A stretch of 64,000 bases of DNA, taken from Chitinivorax sp. PXF-14 (GTDB lineage: Bacteria > Pseudomonadota > Gammaproteobacteria > Burkholderiales > SCOH01). Below the pieces are notes generated by a model, which did no database searches, was not told the DNA's origin, and worked only from the letters and a program-made list of their open reading frames with translations. Location: positions 158,142-222,141 of the forward strand of contig NZ_JBFNXJ010000006.1 in assembly GCF_040812015.1 (NCBI RefSeq), given 5' to 3'. Below are positions 38,196-48,744 of this stretch, piece by piece. Numbering within the stretch: position 1 is the first letter of the stretch; the number at the start of each line of letters is the position of its first letter. The translations under genes were made by a program, and so were the position numbers.

Positions 38196-38717
38196 ATGGC
38201 TAAGAACGAATTGGAAGATCGCACCGACGGCCTTCGCGAGAAGATGGTCACCGTTAATCGGGTGACCAAGGTCGTCAAGGGTGGTCGTATCATGGGCTTC
38301 GCTGCGCTGACCGTGGTTGGCGACGGTAGTGGCGGCATCGGCATGGGCAAGGGCAAGGCTAAGGAAGTGCCCGTCGCTGTGCAGAAGGCAATGGACGAGG
38401 CTCGCCGTAAGCTTTTCAAGGTACCGTTGAAGAATGGTTCGCTGCACCACACCGTCATTGGCAAGCATGGTGCAACCACCGTGTTCCTGCAGCCCGCTCC
38501 GGAAGGTACCGGTATCATCGCCGGTGGTCCGATGCGTGCAGTGTTCGAGGTGATGGGTATCCACAACATCACTGCGAAGTGCCACGGTTCGACTAACCCC
38601 TACAACATCGTCCGTGCAACGCTCGATGGCTTGGCAAACATCCGCACGCCGGAACAGGTTGCTGCCAAGCGTGGCAAGACTGTTGAAGAGATCCTTGGTG
38701 AGGTGGCTCATGGCTAA
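38196..38717 (+). CDS. rpsE: 30S ribosomal protein S5
   Basis: S5 (173 residues) shapes the mRNA entry path and affects accuracy. It has the dsRBD-like signature [20 protein letters not shown] with the loop [18 protein letters not shown], the site of spectinomycin-resistance changes. The C-terminal domain contains [18 protein letters not shown]. The last 8 bases overlap rpmD. Confidence 0.98.
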   Translation: MAKNELEDRTDGLREKMVTVNRVTKVVKGGRIMGFAALTVVGDGSGGIGMGKGKAKEVPVAVQKAMDEARRKLFKVPLKNGSLHHTVIGKHGATTVFLQPAPEGTGIIAGGPMRAVFEVMGIHNITAKCHGSTNPYNIVRATLDGLANIRTPEQVAAKRGKTVEEILGEVAHG

Positions 38718-38895
38718 CACCGCTAAGCTCAAGATCACTCTGGTGAAGAGCTTGATCGGTCGTCTCGAGTCGCACAAGGCGTGCGCTCGCGGCCTGGGTC
38801 TGAAGCGCATGCATCAGACTGTAGAAGTGATCGACACTCCTGAAAACCGCGGCATGATCAATAAGATCAGCTATCTGTTGAAGTGCGAGGCTTAA
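38710..38895 (+). CDS. rpmD: 50S ribosomal protein L30
   Basis: L30 (61 residues) is a small protein of the large subunit. I chose the ATG at 38710 inside the end of rpsE, giving [19 protein letters not shown] and [20 protein letters not shown]; the frame runs open further upstream but only within rpsE. Its stop is directly followed by the rplO ATG. Confidence 0.97.
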   Translation: MANTAKLKITLVKSLIGRLESHKACARGLGLKRMHQTVEVIDTPENRGMINKISYLLKCEA

Positions 38896-39330
38896 ATGCA
38901 ACTTAACACGATTAAACCGGCCGACGGCGCTAAGCACGCTAAGCGTCGCGTAGGTCGTGGCATCGGCAGCGGTCTGGGTAAGACTGCTGGCCGTGGTCAT
39001 AAGGGCCAGAAGTCCCGCTCGGGTGGTTTTCACAAGGTGGGCTTTGAGGGCGGTCAAATGCCGCTGCAACGCCGCCTGCCCAAGCGTGGTTTTGTTTCCC
39101 TCAACAAGGGGCTGAATCAGGAAGTGACGCTGTCCGAACTGAACAAGCTGCCTGTTGACGAGATTGAACCTTTGACATTGCTGCAGGCTGGGCTGGTTAC
39201 CGCACATGCCCGCACCGTCAAGGTCATTCTGTCGGGTAAGGTGGAGCGTGCGTTGAAGCTGCGTGGCCTGATGGTTACTGCAGGGGCTCGCGCCGCCATC
39301 GAAGCTGCTGGTGGTTCGATCGCTGAATAA
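38896..39330 (+). CDS. rplO: 50S ribosomal protein L15
   Basis: L15 (144 residues) is a late-assembly protein with a long basic extension ([20 protein letters not shown], about residues 20-39) that penetrates 23S rRNA. The C-terminal globular part ends [15 protein letters not shown]. It abuts rpmD and lies 11 bases before secY. Confidence 0.98.
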   Translation: MQLNTIKPADGAKHAKRRVGRGIGSGLGKTAGRGHKGQKSRSGGFHKVGFEGGQMPLQRRLPKRGFVSLNKGLNQEVTLSELNKLPVDEIEPLTLLQAGLVTAHARTVKVILSGKVERALKLRGLMVTAGARAAIEAAGGSIAE

Positions 39331-39341
39331 GGCAAATCGCT

Positions 39342-40658
39342 GTGTCTAATTCGATTGTAGGTTCGGTAGACAAATTCGGCGATCTCAAGAAGCGCCTCTG
39401 GTTCTTGCTAGGGGCGCTTATTGTGTATCGTATCGGCGCACATATTCCTGTGCCTGGTATTGATCCGGATGCGTTGGCAAAGCTATTTAGTTCGTCGCAG
39501 ACTGGTCTGCTGGACATGTTCAACATGTTCTCGGGCGGTGCGCTGAGTCGCTTCACCGTTTTTGCCATCGGGATCATGCCGTATATTTCGGCGTCCATCA
39601 TTATTCAACTGGCTTCTGAGATTTTGCCTCAGTTGAAACAGTTGAAGAAGGAGGGCGAGGCCGGTAGGCGCAAGATCACCAAGTACACCCGTTATGGCAC
39701 GGTGTTGTTGGCCACGTTCCAGAGTTTCGGGATTGCCGTCATGCTGTTCCGTCAACCTGGCTTGGTCCTGACCGGCCAGGCTGAGTTCTATTTCACGACC
39801 GTGGTTACCTTGGTCACCGGCACCATGTTTCTCATGTGGCTCGGTGAACAGATTACGGAGCGTGGCATTGGGAACGGTATTTCGCTGATTATCTGCGCGG
39901 GTATTGCCGCTGGTGTGCCTGCCGCAATTGGCAAAACCTTGGCGCTGGCAAATCAAGGGTCATTGTCGATCCCGTTTGTTCTGATGCTCTTTATCGGCGT
40001 TGCTCTGGTAACGGCCTTGGTTGTGTTTGTCGAGCGTGGTCAACGCAAAATTCTTGTCAACTATGCTAAACGCCAGGTTGGTAACCGAATCATGCAGGGG
40101 CAGAGCACTCACTTGCCGTTGAAGCTGAATATCGCCGGGGTTATTCCTCCGATTTTTGCTTCGAGCATTATTTTGTTCCCTGCCACGGTTGCAGGCTGGT
40201 TCGGCAATAGCGACAAGCTGCACTGGCTCAAGGACATCGGCGATGCCTTGCATCCTGGTCAACCTGTGTATGTGTTGCTTTACGCTGCGGCTATTATTTT
40301 CTTCTGCTTCTTCTATACCGCCCTGGTGTTCAACCCCAAGGAGACGGCGGAGAACCTGAAGAAAAGCGGTGCTTTTGTACCGGGTATTCGGCCAGGGGAG
40401 CAGACGTCCCGTTATATCGAACGCATCATCACGCGCCTGACCTTGATTGGCGCGCTGTATATTAGCGTAGTGTGTCTGCTTCCCGAGTTTTTGATTGTCA
40501 AATGGAATGTGCCTTTCTATTTCGGCGGCACGTCCCTGCTGATCATCGTGGTAGTGACGATGGACTTCATGGCCCAAGTGCAGTCCTACATCCTGTCACA
40601 GCAGTACGAGAGTCTACTTAAGAAGTCCAACTTCAAGGGCGGTTTGTCCGCACGTTGA
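39342..40658 (+). CDS. secY: Preprotein translocase channel subunit SecY
   Basis: SecY (438 residues) is the ten-helix inner-membrane channel of the Sec pathway, partner of the SecE encoded at 13803. It shows [20 protein letters not shown] (plug and second helix), the SecA-contact loop [20 protein letters not shown] and [18 protein letters not shown]. It starts with GTG. Its place at the end of the spc ribosomal genes is standard. Confidence 0.98.
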   Translation: MSNSIVGSVDKFGDLKKRLWFLLGALIVYRIGAHIPVPGIDPDALAKLFSSSQTGLLDMFNMFSGGALSRFTVFAIGIMPYISASIIIQLASEILPQLKQLKKEGEAGRRKITKYTRYGTVLLATFQSFGIAVMLFRQPGLVLTGQAEFYFTTVVTLVTGTMFLMWLGEQITERGIGNGISLIICAGIAAGVPAAIGKTLALANQGSLSIPFVLMLFIGVALVTALVVFVERGQRKILVNYAKRQVGNRIMQGQSTHLPLKLNIAGVIPPIFASSIILFPATVAGWFGNSDKLHWLKDIGDALHPGQPVYVLLYAAAIIFFCFFYTALVFNPKETAENLKKSGAFVPGIRPGEQTSRYIERIITRLTLIGALYISVVCLLPEFLIVKWNVPFYFGGTSLLIIVVVTMDFMAQVQSYILSQQYESLLKKSNFKGGLSAR

Positions 40659-40676
40659 GCTGAACAAGATCTCGAG

Positions 40677-40895
40677 ATGGCAAAAGAAGACACGATTCAA
40701 ATGCAGGGTGAAATCCTGGAAACCCTGCCAAACGCGACGTTCCGGGTAAAGTTGGAAAATGGTCATGTGGTGTTGGGCCACATCTCCGGCAAGATGCGCA
40801 TGCACTACATCCGCATCCTACCCGGAGACAAAGTGACGGTTGAACTGACACCTTATGATCTGTCGCGTGCTCGTATCGTGTTCCGGGCGAAGTAG
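40677..40895 (+). CDS. infA: Translation initiation factor IF-1
   Basis: IF-1 (72 residues) is an S1-type OB-fold protein that occupies the A site during initiation. It shows [20 protein letters not shown] and [19 protein letters not shown]. Placement between secY and rpmJ is typical of betaproteobacteria; in E. coli infA lies elsewhere. Confidence 0.97.
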   Translation: MAKEDTIQMQGEILETLPNATFRVKLENGHVVLGHISGKMRMHYIRILPGDKVTVELTPYDLSRARIVFRAK

Positions 40896-40939
40896 ACCGG
40901 AATACAGGCTAACTTGCTTCAAGTAGGAAAGGAACCAAG

Positions 40940-41053
40940 ATGAAGGTACAACCTTCGGTAAAGCGGATCTGCCGTCAATGCAAGATGATCCGTCGTAAGG
41001 GCGTGCTGCGCGTGATCTGCAACGATCCGCGCCACAAACAGCGCCAGGGTTGA
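40940..41053 (+). CDS. rpmJ: 50S ribosomal protein L36
   Basis: This 37-codon gene encodes L36, a small large-subunit protein with a zinc ribbon. The product begins [20 protein letters not shown], and Cys11, Cys14, Cys27 and His32 form the full zinc site, so it is the zinc-dependent type. The ATG follows GGAAAGGAACC. It lies between infA and the promoter of the alpha operon. Confidence 0.96.
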   Translation: MKVQPSVKRICRQCKMIRRKGVLRVICNDPRHKQRQG

Positions 41054-41082
41054 TTGACGCTGTCAATCGCCAGCGCTACAAT
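41054..41082 (+). promoter_or_regulatory. Sigma-70 promoter of the alpha operon
   Basis: TTGACG, 17 bases, then TACAAT. It begins one base after the rpmJ stop and 58 bases before rpsM. ATTGACGCTGTCAAT around the -35 is nearly palindromic. Confidence 0.75.
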
Positions 41083-41111
41083 TGCAAACTTTTTTGTAGT
41101 GGGGTAAATAG

Positions 41112-41474
41112 ATGGCCCGTATTGCAGGGGTTAACATCCCTAATCATCAACATGCGGAAATCGCCCTGACCGCCATTTATGGTATCGGTCGTACTCGTGC
41201 GCAAATCATTTGCGACGCCACGGGTATTGCACGTAATACCAAAATGAAGGATCTGAACGATGCCGACATGGATAAACTCCGTGACGAAGTGGCGAAGTTC
41301 ACCGTAGAAGGTGATCTGCGTCGTGAAATCACGATGAACATCAAGCGCCTGATGGACCTCGGTTGTTACCGTGGTTTGCGTCATCGCCGTGGTTTGCCGG
41401 CCCGTGGCCAGCGTACCCGTACCAATGCACGTACTCGCAAGGGTCCGCGCAAGGCGATCGCAGGCAAGAAGTAA
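41112..41474 (+). CDS. rpsM: 30S ribosomal protein S13
   Basis: S13 (120 residues) lies in the 30S head and bridges to L5 and the P-site tRNA. It shows [20 protein letters not shown] and the basic tail [20 protein letters not shown]. It heads the alpha operon behind the promoter at 41054. Confidence 0.98.
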   Translation: MARIAGVNIPNHQHAEIALTAIYGIGRTRAQIICDATGIARNTKMKDLNDADMDKLRDEVAKFTVEGDLRREITMNIKRLMDLGCYRGLRHRRGLPARGQRTRTNARTRKGPRKAIAGKK

Positions 41475-41503
41475 TCGACTCGTCAAAGTCTAAGGATTAA
41501 GTA

Positions 41504-41896
41504 ATGGCTAAAGCATCTACTGCCCGTGTGCGTAAGAAGGTGAAGAAGAGTGTGTCCGAGGGTATCGTCCACGTTCACGCTTCCTTCAATAACACCATCG
41601 TTACCATCACGGACCGTCAAGGCAACGCCCTGAGTTGGGCGACCTCGGGCGGTGCTGGTTTTAAAGGTTCTCGTAAATCCACACCGTTTGCCGCACAGGT
41701 TGCCGCGGAAGCCGCAGGCAAGGTTGCTCAGGAATACGGTGTCAAGAATCTGGAAGTGAGAATCAAAGGGCCAGGGCCTGGTCGCGAATCTGCTGTTCGC
41801 GCCTTGAACGCACTCGGTTTCAAGATTACCAGCATTTCCGACGTTACGCCGGTTCCGCACAATGGCTGCCGTCCTCCCAAGAAGCGTCGCATTTAA
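41504..41896 (+). CDS. rpsK: 30S ribosomal protein S11
   Basis: S11 (130 residues) lies on the 30S platform by the E site. It shows [20 protein letters not shown] and [20 protein letters not shown]. The C-terminal [13 protein letters not shown] is standard. It lies 29 bases after rpsM. Confidence 0.98.
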   Translation: MAKASTARVRKKVKKSVSEGIVHVHASFNNTIVTITDRQGNALSWATSGGAGFKGSRKSTPFAAQVAAEAAGKVAQEYGVKNLEVRIKGPGPGRESAVRALNALGFKITSISDVTPVPHNGCRPPKKRRI

Positions 41897-41911
41897 TATC
41901 GGAGAACTATT

Positions 41912-42532
41912 GTGGCTCGTTATATCGGACCGAAATGTAAGCTGTCGCGTCGTGAAGGCACCGACCTCTTTCTGAAGAGTGCACGTCGTGCCCTGGATAC
42001 CAAGTGCAAGATGGACTCGGTGCCTGGTCAACATGGCCAGAAGAATGCCCGTCTGTCTGACTACGGCGTTCACCTGCGTGAAAAGCAAAAGATTCGTCGC
42101 ATCTACGGCGTGCTTGAGCGCCAGTTCCGCAATTATTTCGCGGAAGCAGAGCGTCGCAAGGGCTCGACCGGTGAGAACCTGTTGAAGCTGTTGGAATGCC
42201 GTCTCGACAACGTCGTGTATCGCATGGGTTTTGGTTCCACCCGTGCTGAGGCACGCCAGTTGGTTAGCCATAAGTCGATCGTTGTCAATGGTGGCACCGT
42301 CAATATTCCTTCCTACCAAGTGAAGGCTGGCGATGTGGTTACCATTCGCGAAAAGGCTAAGAAGCAAGTGCGCATCCAGGAAGCGCTTGCATTGGCTGAA
42401 CAAATCGGCTTCCCTGGCTGGGTGCAGGTAGATTCGAAGAAGATGGAAGGCGTTTTCAAGTCGGCACCTGAGCGTGCGGACCTCGCCGGCGACATCAACG
42501 AAGCTCTCGTTGTTGAATTCTACTCGAAGTAA
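41912..42532 (+). CDS. rpsD: 30S ribosomal protein S4
   Basis: S4 (206 residues) is a primary binder of the 16S 5' domain and, in enteric bacteria, the repressor of the alpha operon. It starts with GTG and shows [20 protein letters not shown]. The S4 RNA-binding domain has [20 protein letters not shown] and [20 protein letters not shown]. No cysteine zinc knuckle is seen. Confidence 0.98.
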   Translation: MARYIGPKCKLSRREGTDLFLKSARRALDTKCKMDSVPGQHGQKNARLSDYGVHLREKQKIRRIYGVLERQFRNYFAEAERRKGSTGENLLKLLECRLDNVVYRMGFGSTRAEARQLVSHKSIVVNGGTVNIPSYQVKAGDVVTIREKAKKQVRIQEALALAEQIGFPGWVQVDSKKMEGVFKSAPERADLAGDINEALVVEFYSK

Positions 42533-42556
42533 CCTGTGACCAAGTAAGGAAGGGTT

Positions 42557-43540
42557 ATGCAAAGCAGTGCTACTGAATTTCTGAAGCCGCGTATCGTCGA
42601 TGTCCAAAACGTGTCGCCGTTCCAGGCTCGCGTGGTGATGGAGCCGTTTGAACGTGGCTACGGCCATACGCTTGGCAATGCGCTGCGTCGGGTACTGCTG
42701 TCGTCGATGCCGGGTTTTGCGCCGACTGAAGTGAAGATTGAGGGTGTGCTGCACGAGTACTCCGCACTGGACGGTGTTCGTGAGGATGTCGTAGACATTC
42801 TGTTGAACCTGAAAGGTGTTGTACTCAAGCTGCACAACCGCACGTCGGCCCTGCTGTCCTTGAAAAAGGACGGCGAAGGCGTAGTGACGGCTGCGGACAT
42901 CGAAACGACGCATGACGTGGAAATCCTGAATCCGGAACACGTTATTGCCAACCTGTCGACGGGCGGTAAGCTGGACATGGAAATCAAGGTCGAACAAGGC
43001 CGTGGTTACGTTCCTGCTACTGTTCGCGCCAAGGATGATGAAACTCGTTCGATTGGCAGCATTTTGCTGGACGCATCGTTCAGCCCGGTTCGCCGGGTTA
43101 GCTTTGCGGTGGAAAGCGCCCGTGTAGAACAGCGTACGGATTTGGACAAGCTGGTTATCGATATCGAAACCAATGGCGTTATCGAGCCGGAGGAAGCTGT
43201 GCGTTTTGCCGCACGCACTCTGGTTGACCAACTTTCCGTGTTTGCTGACCTCAAGGGTACCGCAGTTGAAGTTGAGGAGCCTCGCGCACCGCAGATCGAT
43301 CCGATCCTGCTGCGTCCGGTGGATGATCTCGAGCTGACTGTGCGTTCCGCAAATTGCCTGAAGGCCGAAAACATTTATTACATCGGTGACCTGATCCAGC
43401 GCACCGAAACCGAACTGTTGAAGACGCCGAACCTCGGTCGTAAGTCGCTCAACGAGATCAAGGAAGTGCTTGCTTCCAAGGGTCTGACGCTCGGTATGAA
43501 GCTGGAAAACTGGCCGCCTGTCGGTTTGGAAAAACCGTAA
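42557..43540 (+). CDS. rpoA: DNA-directed RNA polymerase alpha subunit
   Basis: Alpha (327 residues) dimerises to seed RNA polymerase assembly. The N-terminal domain (residues 1 to about 232) includes [21 protein letters not shown] linker near 233-245 leads to the C-terminal domain with [18 protein letters not shown] and the helix pattern [20 protein letters not shown] that contacts UP elements and activators. It lies between rpsD and rplQ. Confidence 0.99.
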   Translation: MQSSATEFLKPRIVDVQNVSPFQARVVMEPFERGYGHTLGNALRRVLLSSMPGFAPTEVKIEGVLHEYSALDGVREDVVDILLNLKGVVLKLHNRTSALLSLKKDGEGVVTAADIETTHDVEILNPEHVIANLSTGGKLDMEIKVEQGRGYVPATVRAKDDETRSIGSILLDASFSPVRRVSFAVESARVEQRTDLDKLVIDIETNGVIEPEEAVRFAARTLVDQLSVFADLKGTAVEVEEPRAPQIDPILLRPVDDLELTVRSANCLKAENIYYIGDLIQRTETELLKTPNLGRKSLNEIKEVLASKGLTLGMKLENWPPVGLEKP

Positions 43541-43558
43541 GCATAAGGATAAACGATC

Positions 43559-43945
43559 ATGCGTCATCGTTTGAGCAATCGTAAACTCAATCGTACGTCC
43601 AGCCACCGGCTGGCACTGCTGCGCAATCTTGCGAACGCGCTGCTGAAAGAAGAAGTGATCAAGACCACTCTGCCCAAGGCCAAGGAATTGCGCCGCGTGG
43701 CTGAGCCCCTGATCACCCTGGGCAAGAAGCCTTCGCTGGCTAACCGCCGTCTGGCATTTGACCGTACTCGCGATCGCGATGTTGTGGTTAAGCTGTTCGA
43801 CGTGCTGGGCCCGCGCTTTGCCAACCGTAACGGTGGCTACCTGCGCATCCTGAAGTGCGGCTTCCGTCAGGGTGACAATGCCCCGATGGCATTCGTCGAG
43901 CTGCTGGATCGTCCGGACGCAAGCGAGGCAGCCGCAGCGGAATAA
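43559..43945 (+). CDS. rplQ: 50S ribosomal protein L17
   Basis: L17 (128 residues) lies at the tunnel exit region. It shows [20 protein letters not shown] and [20 protein letters not shown]. It is the last gene of the ribosomal cluster and is followed 12 bases later by a strong bidirectional terminator. Confidence 0.98.
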   Translation: MRHRLSNRKLNRTSSHRLALLRNLANALLKEEVIKTTLPKAKELRRVAEPLITLGKKPSLANRRLAFDRTRDRDVVVKLFDVLGPRFANRNGGYLRILKCGFRQGDNAPMAFVELLDRPDASEAAAAE

Positions 43946-43957
43946 GCTGTCGTCAGT

Positions 43958-43998
43958 CAAACAAAAAGGCCAACCTTTTAGGTTGGCCTTTTTGTTTG
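43958..43998. terminator. Strong bidirectional terminator between rplQ and a convergent ATPase gene
   Basis: A perfect 18-bp stem (43958-43975 with 43981-43998) holds AAAAAGGCCAACC and GGTTGGCCTTTTT with loop TTTTA. The A/T-rich outer arm supplies a T-tract in both directions. Confidence 0.9.
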
Positions 43999-44015
43999 TG
44001 TTTGCAGACTAGAAA

Positions 44016-45782
44016 CTAATCGAGCGGGAGGGCCGTGGGGGTGACCTGGATGACTTCCTCCAGGGTCGTGAGGCCAGCGGCAATCTTTTGTGCCCCTGTG
44101 ATCCGGAGTGGTTTCATGCCGCTGCGCACGCTTTGCTGTCGCAGTTCGGCGACATCCGTGTCCTTGGCGATCAATTTCCTCAGGGCAGGGGTAACGGTCA
44201 GCATTTCATAAATGCCTGTTCGTCCATAGTAGCCCGTCATGCGGCACTCCAGGCAGCCCGTCGGGCGGTAAATCGCTGCAGGCTTGGCTGCGCGCCATGG
44301 CTGAACCAGTTGCTGCCAGCTTTCATCGTCGACGCTGATCTGTGCCTTGCAGTGTGGGCATAGGGTGCGCAGTAGCCGCTGTGCGACGACACCGAGCAGG
44401 GTGGCGTTGAGCAGGTAGGGTGGGACGCCAATTTCCATCAGCCGCGTGATGGCGGATGGCGCATCGTTGGTGTGCAGTGTCGAGAGCACCAAGTGCCCCG
44501 TCAACGCCGCTTGAATCGCCATTTCCGCTGTTTCGCGGTCACGAATCTCACCGATCATGATGATGTCCGGATCCTGGCGCAGCAGCGTGCGAACCCCTTC
44601 GGCAAAGCTGATGCCGATCTGTGGCTGCACCTGCATCTGGTTCAGTTGTGGCATCACCATCTCGATCGGGTCTTCGACGGTACAGACGTTGACCTCCGGT
44701 TGAGCGAGCTGCCGCATCGTCGTGTACAGCGTGGTGGTTTTGCCGGAACCGGTCGGACCGGTAAGCAGCACGATGCCATTGGGTTGGCTGATCAGGCCGT
44801 TCCAGACCTGGACCTCGTCATCGGTGAAGCCCAGTTCCCTGAACGACTTGACCAGCACGTCAGGGTCGAAAATCCGCATCACCAACTTTTCGCCGAACGC
44901 CGTCGGCATGGTGGAGAGGCGCAGCTCGACTTCTTCGCCGTCGGGGGTCTTGGTCTTGATTCGGCCGTCCTGCGGCCGCCGCTTCTCGACGATGTCCATG
45001 CGACCCAATAGCTTGATGCGGCTGACGACCGCGTTCATCACCGAGGGCGGGATCTGGTAGACGAAGTGCATGACACCGTCGATGCGAAAGCGCACGTTCC
45101 CGTACTCCCGCCTGGGTTCCAGATGAATGTCGCTGGCGCGCTGTTCGTAGGCGTATTGAAACAACCAGTCAACGATATGAACGATGTGCTGGTCGTTGGC
45201 ATCGAGCGAGCTGCTGCGGCCGAGTTCCACGAGCTGTTCGAAACTGGTGACGCCGACATCCGCGCCCGAGTGTGTCTTGCTGGCCCCTTTGAGTGATCGG
45301 TTCAGGCTGTAGAACTCTGCCATATAGCGCACGATATCGTGCGGGTTGGCAATCACACGGCGGATGCGTTGTGTGATGGCCTGTTGAAGCGAGCGCTCCC
45401 AGTCGCGATCGAATGGGTTGGACGTCGCCACGGTCAGCTCCGTGCTGCTGACCGCGATCGGCAGGATCTTGTAGCGTGTGGCATAGGCATGCGATACCAC
45501 CGCGCATACCGAGGGCACGTCTATCTTTAGCGGATCGATATGGATATAGGACAGGCCCGTCTTGTTGGCGAGCCATTGCATCAATACGTCGAGTGTCAGG
45601 GGGCGACTGGGCGTTTCGGTGGACTGCCAGCGCTGATCGGCGATCAGGACGAGTGGGTGAGCTTCGGCTCGTTCCCGGGTCCTGCTGCCGGTATACATGT
45701 TTTCGGCATCGGTCCGACTGACCATGCCATCCTTGACGAGTTCGGCGAGCGTATTCTTGAGGTCGAAAGTGATGTCTTGCAT
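44016..45782 (-). CDS. GspE/PilB-family secretion or pilus ATPase (orphan, copy B)
   Basis: This 588-residue protein is a cytoplasmic hexameric ATPase of the type II secretion/type IV pilus family. The N-terminal T2SSE_N-like domain (about 60-165) is followed by Walker A GPTGSGKTT (342-350), the Asp box TVEDPIE (368-374), Walker B region DPDIIMIGEIRD (404-415), and the His box LSTLHTND (433-440). The tetracysteine zinc site is CPHC (475-478) and CLEC (510-513), a feature of assembly rather than retraction ATPases. No pilin, secretin or platform gene lies nearby. It is the last gene of a minus-strand run that begins at 54050. Confidence 0.85.
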   Translation of the reverse strand: MQDITFDLKNTLAELVKDGMVSRTDAENMYTGSRTRERAEAHPLVLIADQRWQSTETPSRPLTLDVLMQWLANKTGLSYIHIDPLKIDVPSVCAVVSHAYATRYKILPIAVSSTELTVATSNPFDRDWERSLQQAITQRIRRVIANPHDIVRYMAEFYSLNRSLKGASKTHSGADVGVTSFEQLVELGRSSSLDANDQHIVHIVDWLFQYAYEQRASDIHLEPRREYGNVRFRIDGVMHFVYQIPPSVMNAVVSRIKLLGRMDIVEKRRPQDGRIKTKTPDGEEVELRLSTMPTAFGEKLVMRIFDPDVLVKSFRELGFTDDEVQVWNGLISQPNGIVLLTGPTGSGKTTTLYTTMRQLAQPEVNVCTVEDPIEMVMPQLNQMQVQPQIGISFAEGVRTLLRQDPDIIMIGEIRDRETAEMAIQAALTGHLVLSTLHTNDAPSAITRLMEIGVPPYLLNATLLGVVAQRLLRTLCPHCKAQISVDDESWQQLVQPWRAAKPAAIYRPTGCLECRMTGYYGRTGIYEMLTVTPALRKLIAKDTDVAELRQQSVRSGMKPLRITGAQKIAAGLTTLEEVIQVTPTALPLD

Positions 45783-45860
45783 GAGGCCATACAGATGCGC
45801 GTGGATGGATGACTATAGCGGGATGTGTGGCGCGCTACAACGGCCCAGCCGGGCTGATGC

Positions 45861-46754
45861 TCAGGCGGTATCTAGCAGGGGGAGCCAGCGCGCCGCGGGT
45901 GGCCAGCCATACCAACTGGCACCTTGAGCGGCAAAGAGGGTGCTGCGCAACAGGTGCAGGCGAGCATCGGCTGGCGACATATGTAGGAGTTCGGTGATGG
46001 CCTTGTAGTCGTCCGGCAGCGCCGCATCGCGCCAGCCATCGGCCGAGTGACGGGCCAGCGAGACCGCGAGCTTCACCGTGCGCGTACGCGGCTCGTTGGC
46101 ATGGCGATCGTCTACCAGCGTGGCCAATAGTGCCGGGAGCTTCCATTCGCGTGCTAAGGCCAGCTCAAGCTCTTGCAGCGGGAAGCCCAGCACCTGGCGC
46201 TGGGCGTCGGCGCTGCGTAGCCCCGGGTCGCGCGCCTGGCGTTCCCGAATCTCGATCGCGAGGCGCGGCGCTGTAAACCACAGCAGCATTTCGGCGGTGT
46301 CGTGCAGGAGCGCGGCGGAGCAGATCTCGTCGACCTCGATGTCATGGCGCAGCGTGGCCCAGTCGCGGGCATAAATGGCCGCGTGATAGGCGCGGCTCAT
46401 CACACGCATCAACCCTGCCAAGGCGACTGGCTCGTCGCGCAGCCGGTCTTCGACCGAGGCTTGAGCCGCAAAGTGGCGAAAGAATGGTGTCGTGCCGACC
46501 ATCATCAATGCATGTGCCGTGGTCGTCACATCCGTGTGTTGGCTCTGGCGCCGGCGATCTTGCAGGAAGCGCAGTACCTTGAGAGTCATGAGCGGATCGT
46601 GGAGCAGGGCGCGCGCGATGTCGTGGCCGGTAATTTCATCCTCGGCGGCCTGCAAGCGCGCCATTTCCTCGTTGGTGCGGCGGAGCACCGGGATATCGAC
46701 CTGGGACAGGTATTGGACCCAGGCATCAAAGCTCGAGAGCGGTTCGGTCAGCAT
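45861..46754 (-). CDS. HDOD domain signalling protein
   Basis: This 297-residue cytoplasmic protein is an HDOD domain protein, related to HD phosphohydrolases but usually without catalytic metal residues. It shows IPVLRRTNEEMARLQAAEDE, then HDIARALLHDPLMTLKVLRF, the typical HDOD entry, and EICSAALLHDTAEMLLW. Proteins of this kind act in signalling and surface motility control in beta- and gammaproteobacteria. It lies between a quinone oxidoreductase and a GspE/PilB-type ATPase on the same strand (gaps of 58 and 78 bases). Its partner is unknown. Confidence 0.75.
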   Translation of the reverse strand: MLTEPLSSFDAWVQYLSQVDIPVLRRTNEEMARLQAAEDEITGHDIARALLHDPLMTLKVLRFLQDRRRQSQHTDVTTTAHALMMVGTTPFFRHFAAQASVEDRLRDEPVALAGLMRVMSRAYHAAIYARDWATLRHDIEVDEICSAALLHDTAEMLLWFTAPRLAIEIRERQARDPGLRSADAQRQVLGFPLQELELALAREWKLPALLATLVDDRHANEPRTRTVKLAVSLARHSADGWRDAALPDDYKAITELLHMSPADARLHLLRSTLFAAQGASWYGWPPAARWLPLLDTA

Positions 46755-46812
46755 CGCCGGCCTATATCAGAGGTGGCTGTAATATCGTTATAGCAGCGCG
46801 TGCGGACTTGCA

Positions 46813-47814
46813 TCAGCGCAGCGTCAAGACGATCTTGCCGATGTGCTCGCCGCTCTCCAGTTGCTGGTGGGCTTGCGCCACCCGCTCAAGTGGATGTGTC
46901 GCCCAGATCTGTGGCTCGACGGTGCGGTGTTTCAGCAAGGGCCAGACACGTTCATGCAGGGCGTGGGCAATGGTGGCCTTGAAGGCCACGTTGCGGGGCC
47001 GCAGCGTCGAGGCGGTGAGGGTGAGGCGACGACGCAGCATCTCCGCCAGATTGACCTCGGTCTTGGCTCCATCAAGAAAGGCGATCAGGCATAGGCGCCC
47101 GTCGTCGGCCAGGGTGCGCAGTTCGCGCGGTATATAGCTGCCGCCTACCATGTCCAGGATCACATCGACGCCACGGCCAGCCGTTGCATCCTTGACGACC
47201 CGTTCGAAGTCCGCCTGCCGGTAGTTGACTGCACGGCGGGCCCCCAGTGCTTCACATGCATGGCATTTCTCGTCGCTGCCTGCCGTGGCGTAGACCTCAT
47301 GACCAAATGCCGTGGCGAGCTGGATCGCAGCCGTACCGATGCCGCTGGCGCCGCCTTGCACCAACAGCGACTCGCCCGGTGCGATCGCCGCGCGCATGAA
47401 AACGTTGCTCCAGACGGTGAACAGTGCTTCGGGCAACGAGGCCGCCTCCACCAGGCTCCAGCCATCCGGCACCGGCAGGCAGAGCGCTGCCGGGGCCACG
47501 CAATAGTCGGCGTAGCCACCGCCTTGCAACAGTGCGCAAACCCGGTCGCCGATCGCTACATCGCCCACACCCTGGCCGATTGCAACCACGGTGCCCGCCA
47601 CCTCCAGCCCGAGGATGTCGGAGGCGCCTGGCGGCGGCGGATAGCTGCCTTGCCGCTGGAAGAGGTCCAGCCGATTGAGACCGCTGGCTGCGACCTCGAT
47701 CAGCACTTCGCCCGGCCCAGGCCGGGGCACTGGTGCGGCTTCGACACGCAGCACGCTGGCGTCGCCCGGCTCGCTTGCGCGAACCGCTCGCATGGTGGTG
47801 GGGATGGCGTGCAT
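46813..47814 (-). CDS. NAD(P)H-dependent quinone oxidoreductase (medium-chain dehydrogenase family)
   Basis: This 333-residue cytosolic enzyme resembles the PIG3/QorA branch of zinc-free medium-chain dehydrogenases, which reduce quinones with NADPH. It shows GEVLIEVAASGLNRLDLFQR, the entry region LGLEVAGTVVAIG, and the nucleotide-binding GGASGIGTAAIQLA. The structural zinc cysteines of alcohol dehydrogenases are missing. The ATG at 47814 is set by AGGAG seven bases upstream; an internal ATG at 47793 is a weaker choice. The true substrate is not known. Confidence 0.82.
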   Translation of the reverse strand: MHAIPTTMRAVRASEPGDASVLRVEAAPVPRPGPGEVLIEVAASGLNRLDLFQRQGSYPPPPGASDILGLEVAGTVVAIGQGVGDVAIGDRVCALLQGGGYADYCVAPAALCLPVPDGWSLVEAASLPEALFTVWSNVFMRAAIAPGESLLVQGGASGIGTAAIQLATAFGHEVYATAGSDEKCHACEALGARRAVNYRQADFERVVKDATAGRGVDVILDMVGGSYIPRELRTLADDGRLCLIAFLDGAKTEVNLAEMLRRRLTLTASTLRPRNVAFKATIAHALHERVWPLLKHRTVEPQIWATHPLERVAQAHQQLESGEHIGKIVLTLR

Positions 47815-47880
47815 TTCGTTGCTCCTGTTGTCAACGGCTGTGAGGAGGCCATCAGCCTGGCTGAGTATCCCGTGGGCGGC

Positions 47881-48663
47881 TCAGCAAGGCGCATGAATGA
47901 CGTAAACGTCGAAACGCGTGCTTTGCCCCATGATCTGCGTCGCGGGCTTGGGGCCGTCAATGATCTCCGCCAGCCGTGGCCGCTTCACGATGACGCGTCG
48001 CTTCGCCGTGGCAAGGGCGCCTAGCAGTAAGGTCGGCGCGTCAAGATCATCACCGATCAGCAGCTGGAAGGCCTGCATTTCCTTTTTTGCCAGGGCGGCC
48101 TTGCCCCGATCGGGAAACATCGGGTCGACGACGATCACATCCGGGCGTTCTGCTTCCGGCAGGCCATCGAGCCAGGATGTCGCCTCGGTACGATACAAGG
48201 ATAGCCTGTCCGCGATCTCCGCTGTGTCGGCATCCGCGCGCGCGCGCGCCAGGCCGTCGCGCAGCAGGGCATAGGCGATGGGGGAGCGCTCGAGCATACG
48301 CACGCGGCACCCCAGGCTGGCCAGCACAAACGCATCCCGGCCCAGGCCGGCGGTGGCGTCGACGACGTCCGGAAAATAGTCGCCTTTGAGGCCCGCTGCC
48401 TTGGGCAGCAACTGGCCGCGGCCGCCGCCGAACTTGCGGCGATGGGCATTGGCGCCTTCGACAAAATCGACGTAGATGGGGCCTGGCGCGCCTTTGCCCA
48501 GGCTGCGCAGCTCCAGGCGGGTATCGGTCAGGGTGAGTGCGTAGGGGCAGCCTGGCGGCGGCGCGTCGAGGCAGGGCAGGGCCAGCTCGTCGGCCAGCGC
48601 CTGCGCTTGCGGCGCGAGATGCGGGCCGACATGGGTAACGACGATAGGGGGCATTGCGGTCAT
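47881..48663 (-). CDS. rsmJ: 16S rRNA (guanine-1516-N2)-methyltransferase RsmJ
   Basis: RsmJ (260 residues) methylates G1516 of 16S rRNA using S-adenosylmethionine. Family marks are IYVDFVEGANAHRRKFGGGR, the SAM site VVDATAGLGRDAFVLASLG, and the catalytic VVDPMFPDRGKAALAKKEMQ. It lies between the ATPase at 48745 (81 bases) and the oxidoreductase at 47814 (66 bases), so its placement with signalling genes may be by chance. Confidence 0.93.
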   Translation of the reverse strand: MTAMPPIVVTHVGPHLAPQAQALADELALPCLDAPPPGCPYALTLTDTRLELRSLGKGAPGPIYVDFVEGANAHRRKFGGGRGQLLPKAAGLKGDYFPDVVDATAGLGRDAFVLASLGCRVRMLERSPIAYALLRDGLARARADADTAEIADRLSLYRTEATSWLDGLPEAERPDVIVVDPMFPDRGKAALAKKEMQAFQLLIGDDLDAPTLLLGALATAKRRVIVKRPRLAEIIDGPKPATQIMGQSTRFDVYVIHAPC

Positions 48664-48744
48664 CGAGAGGACGAATGGCGCGATGATACCCCGAGGCCGG
48701 GGGCGATGCCCTGAAAACGACGGGTCAAGGGCGGTTGGCGGTGG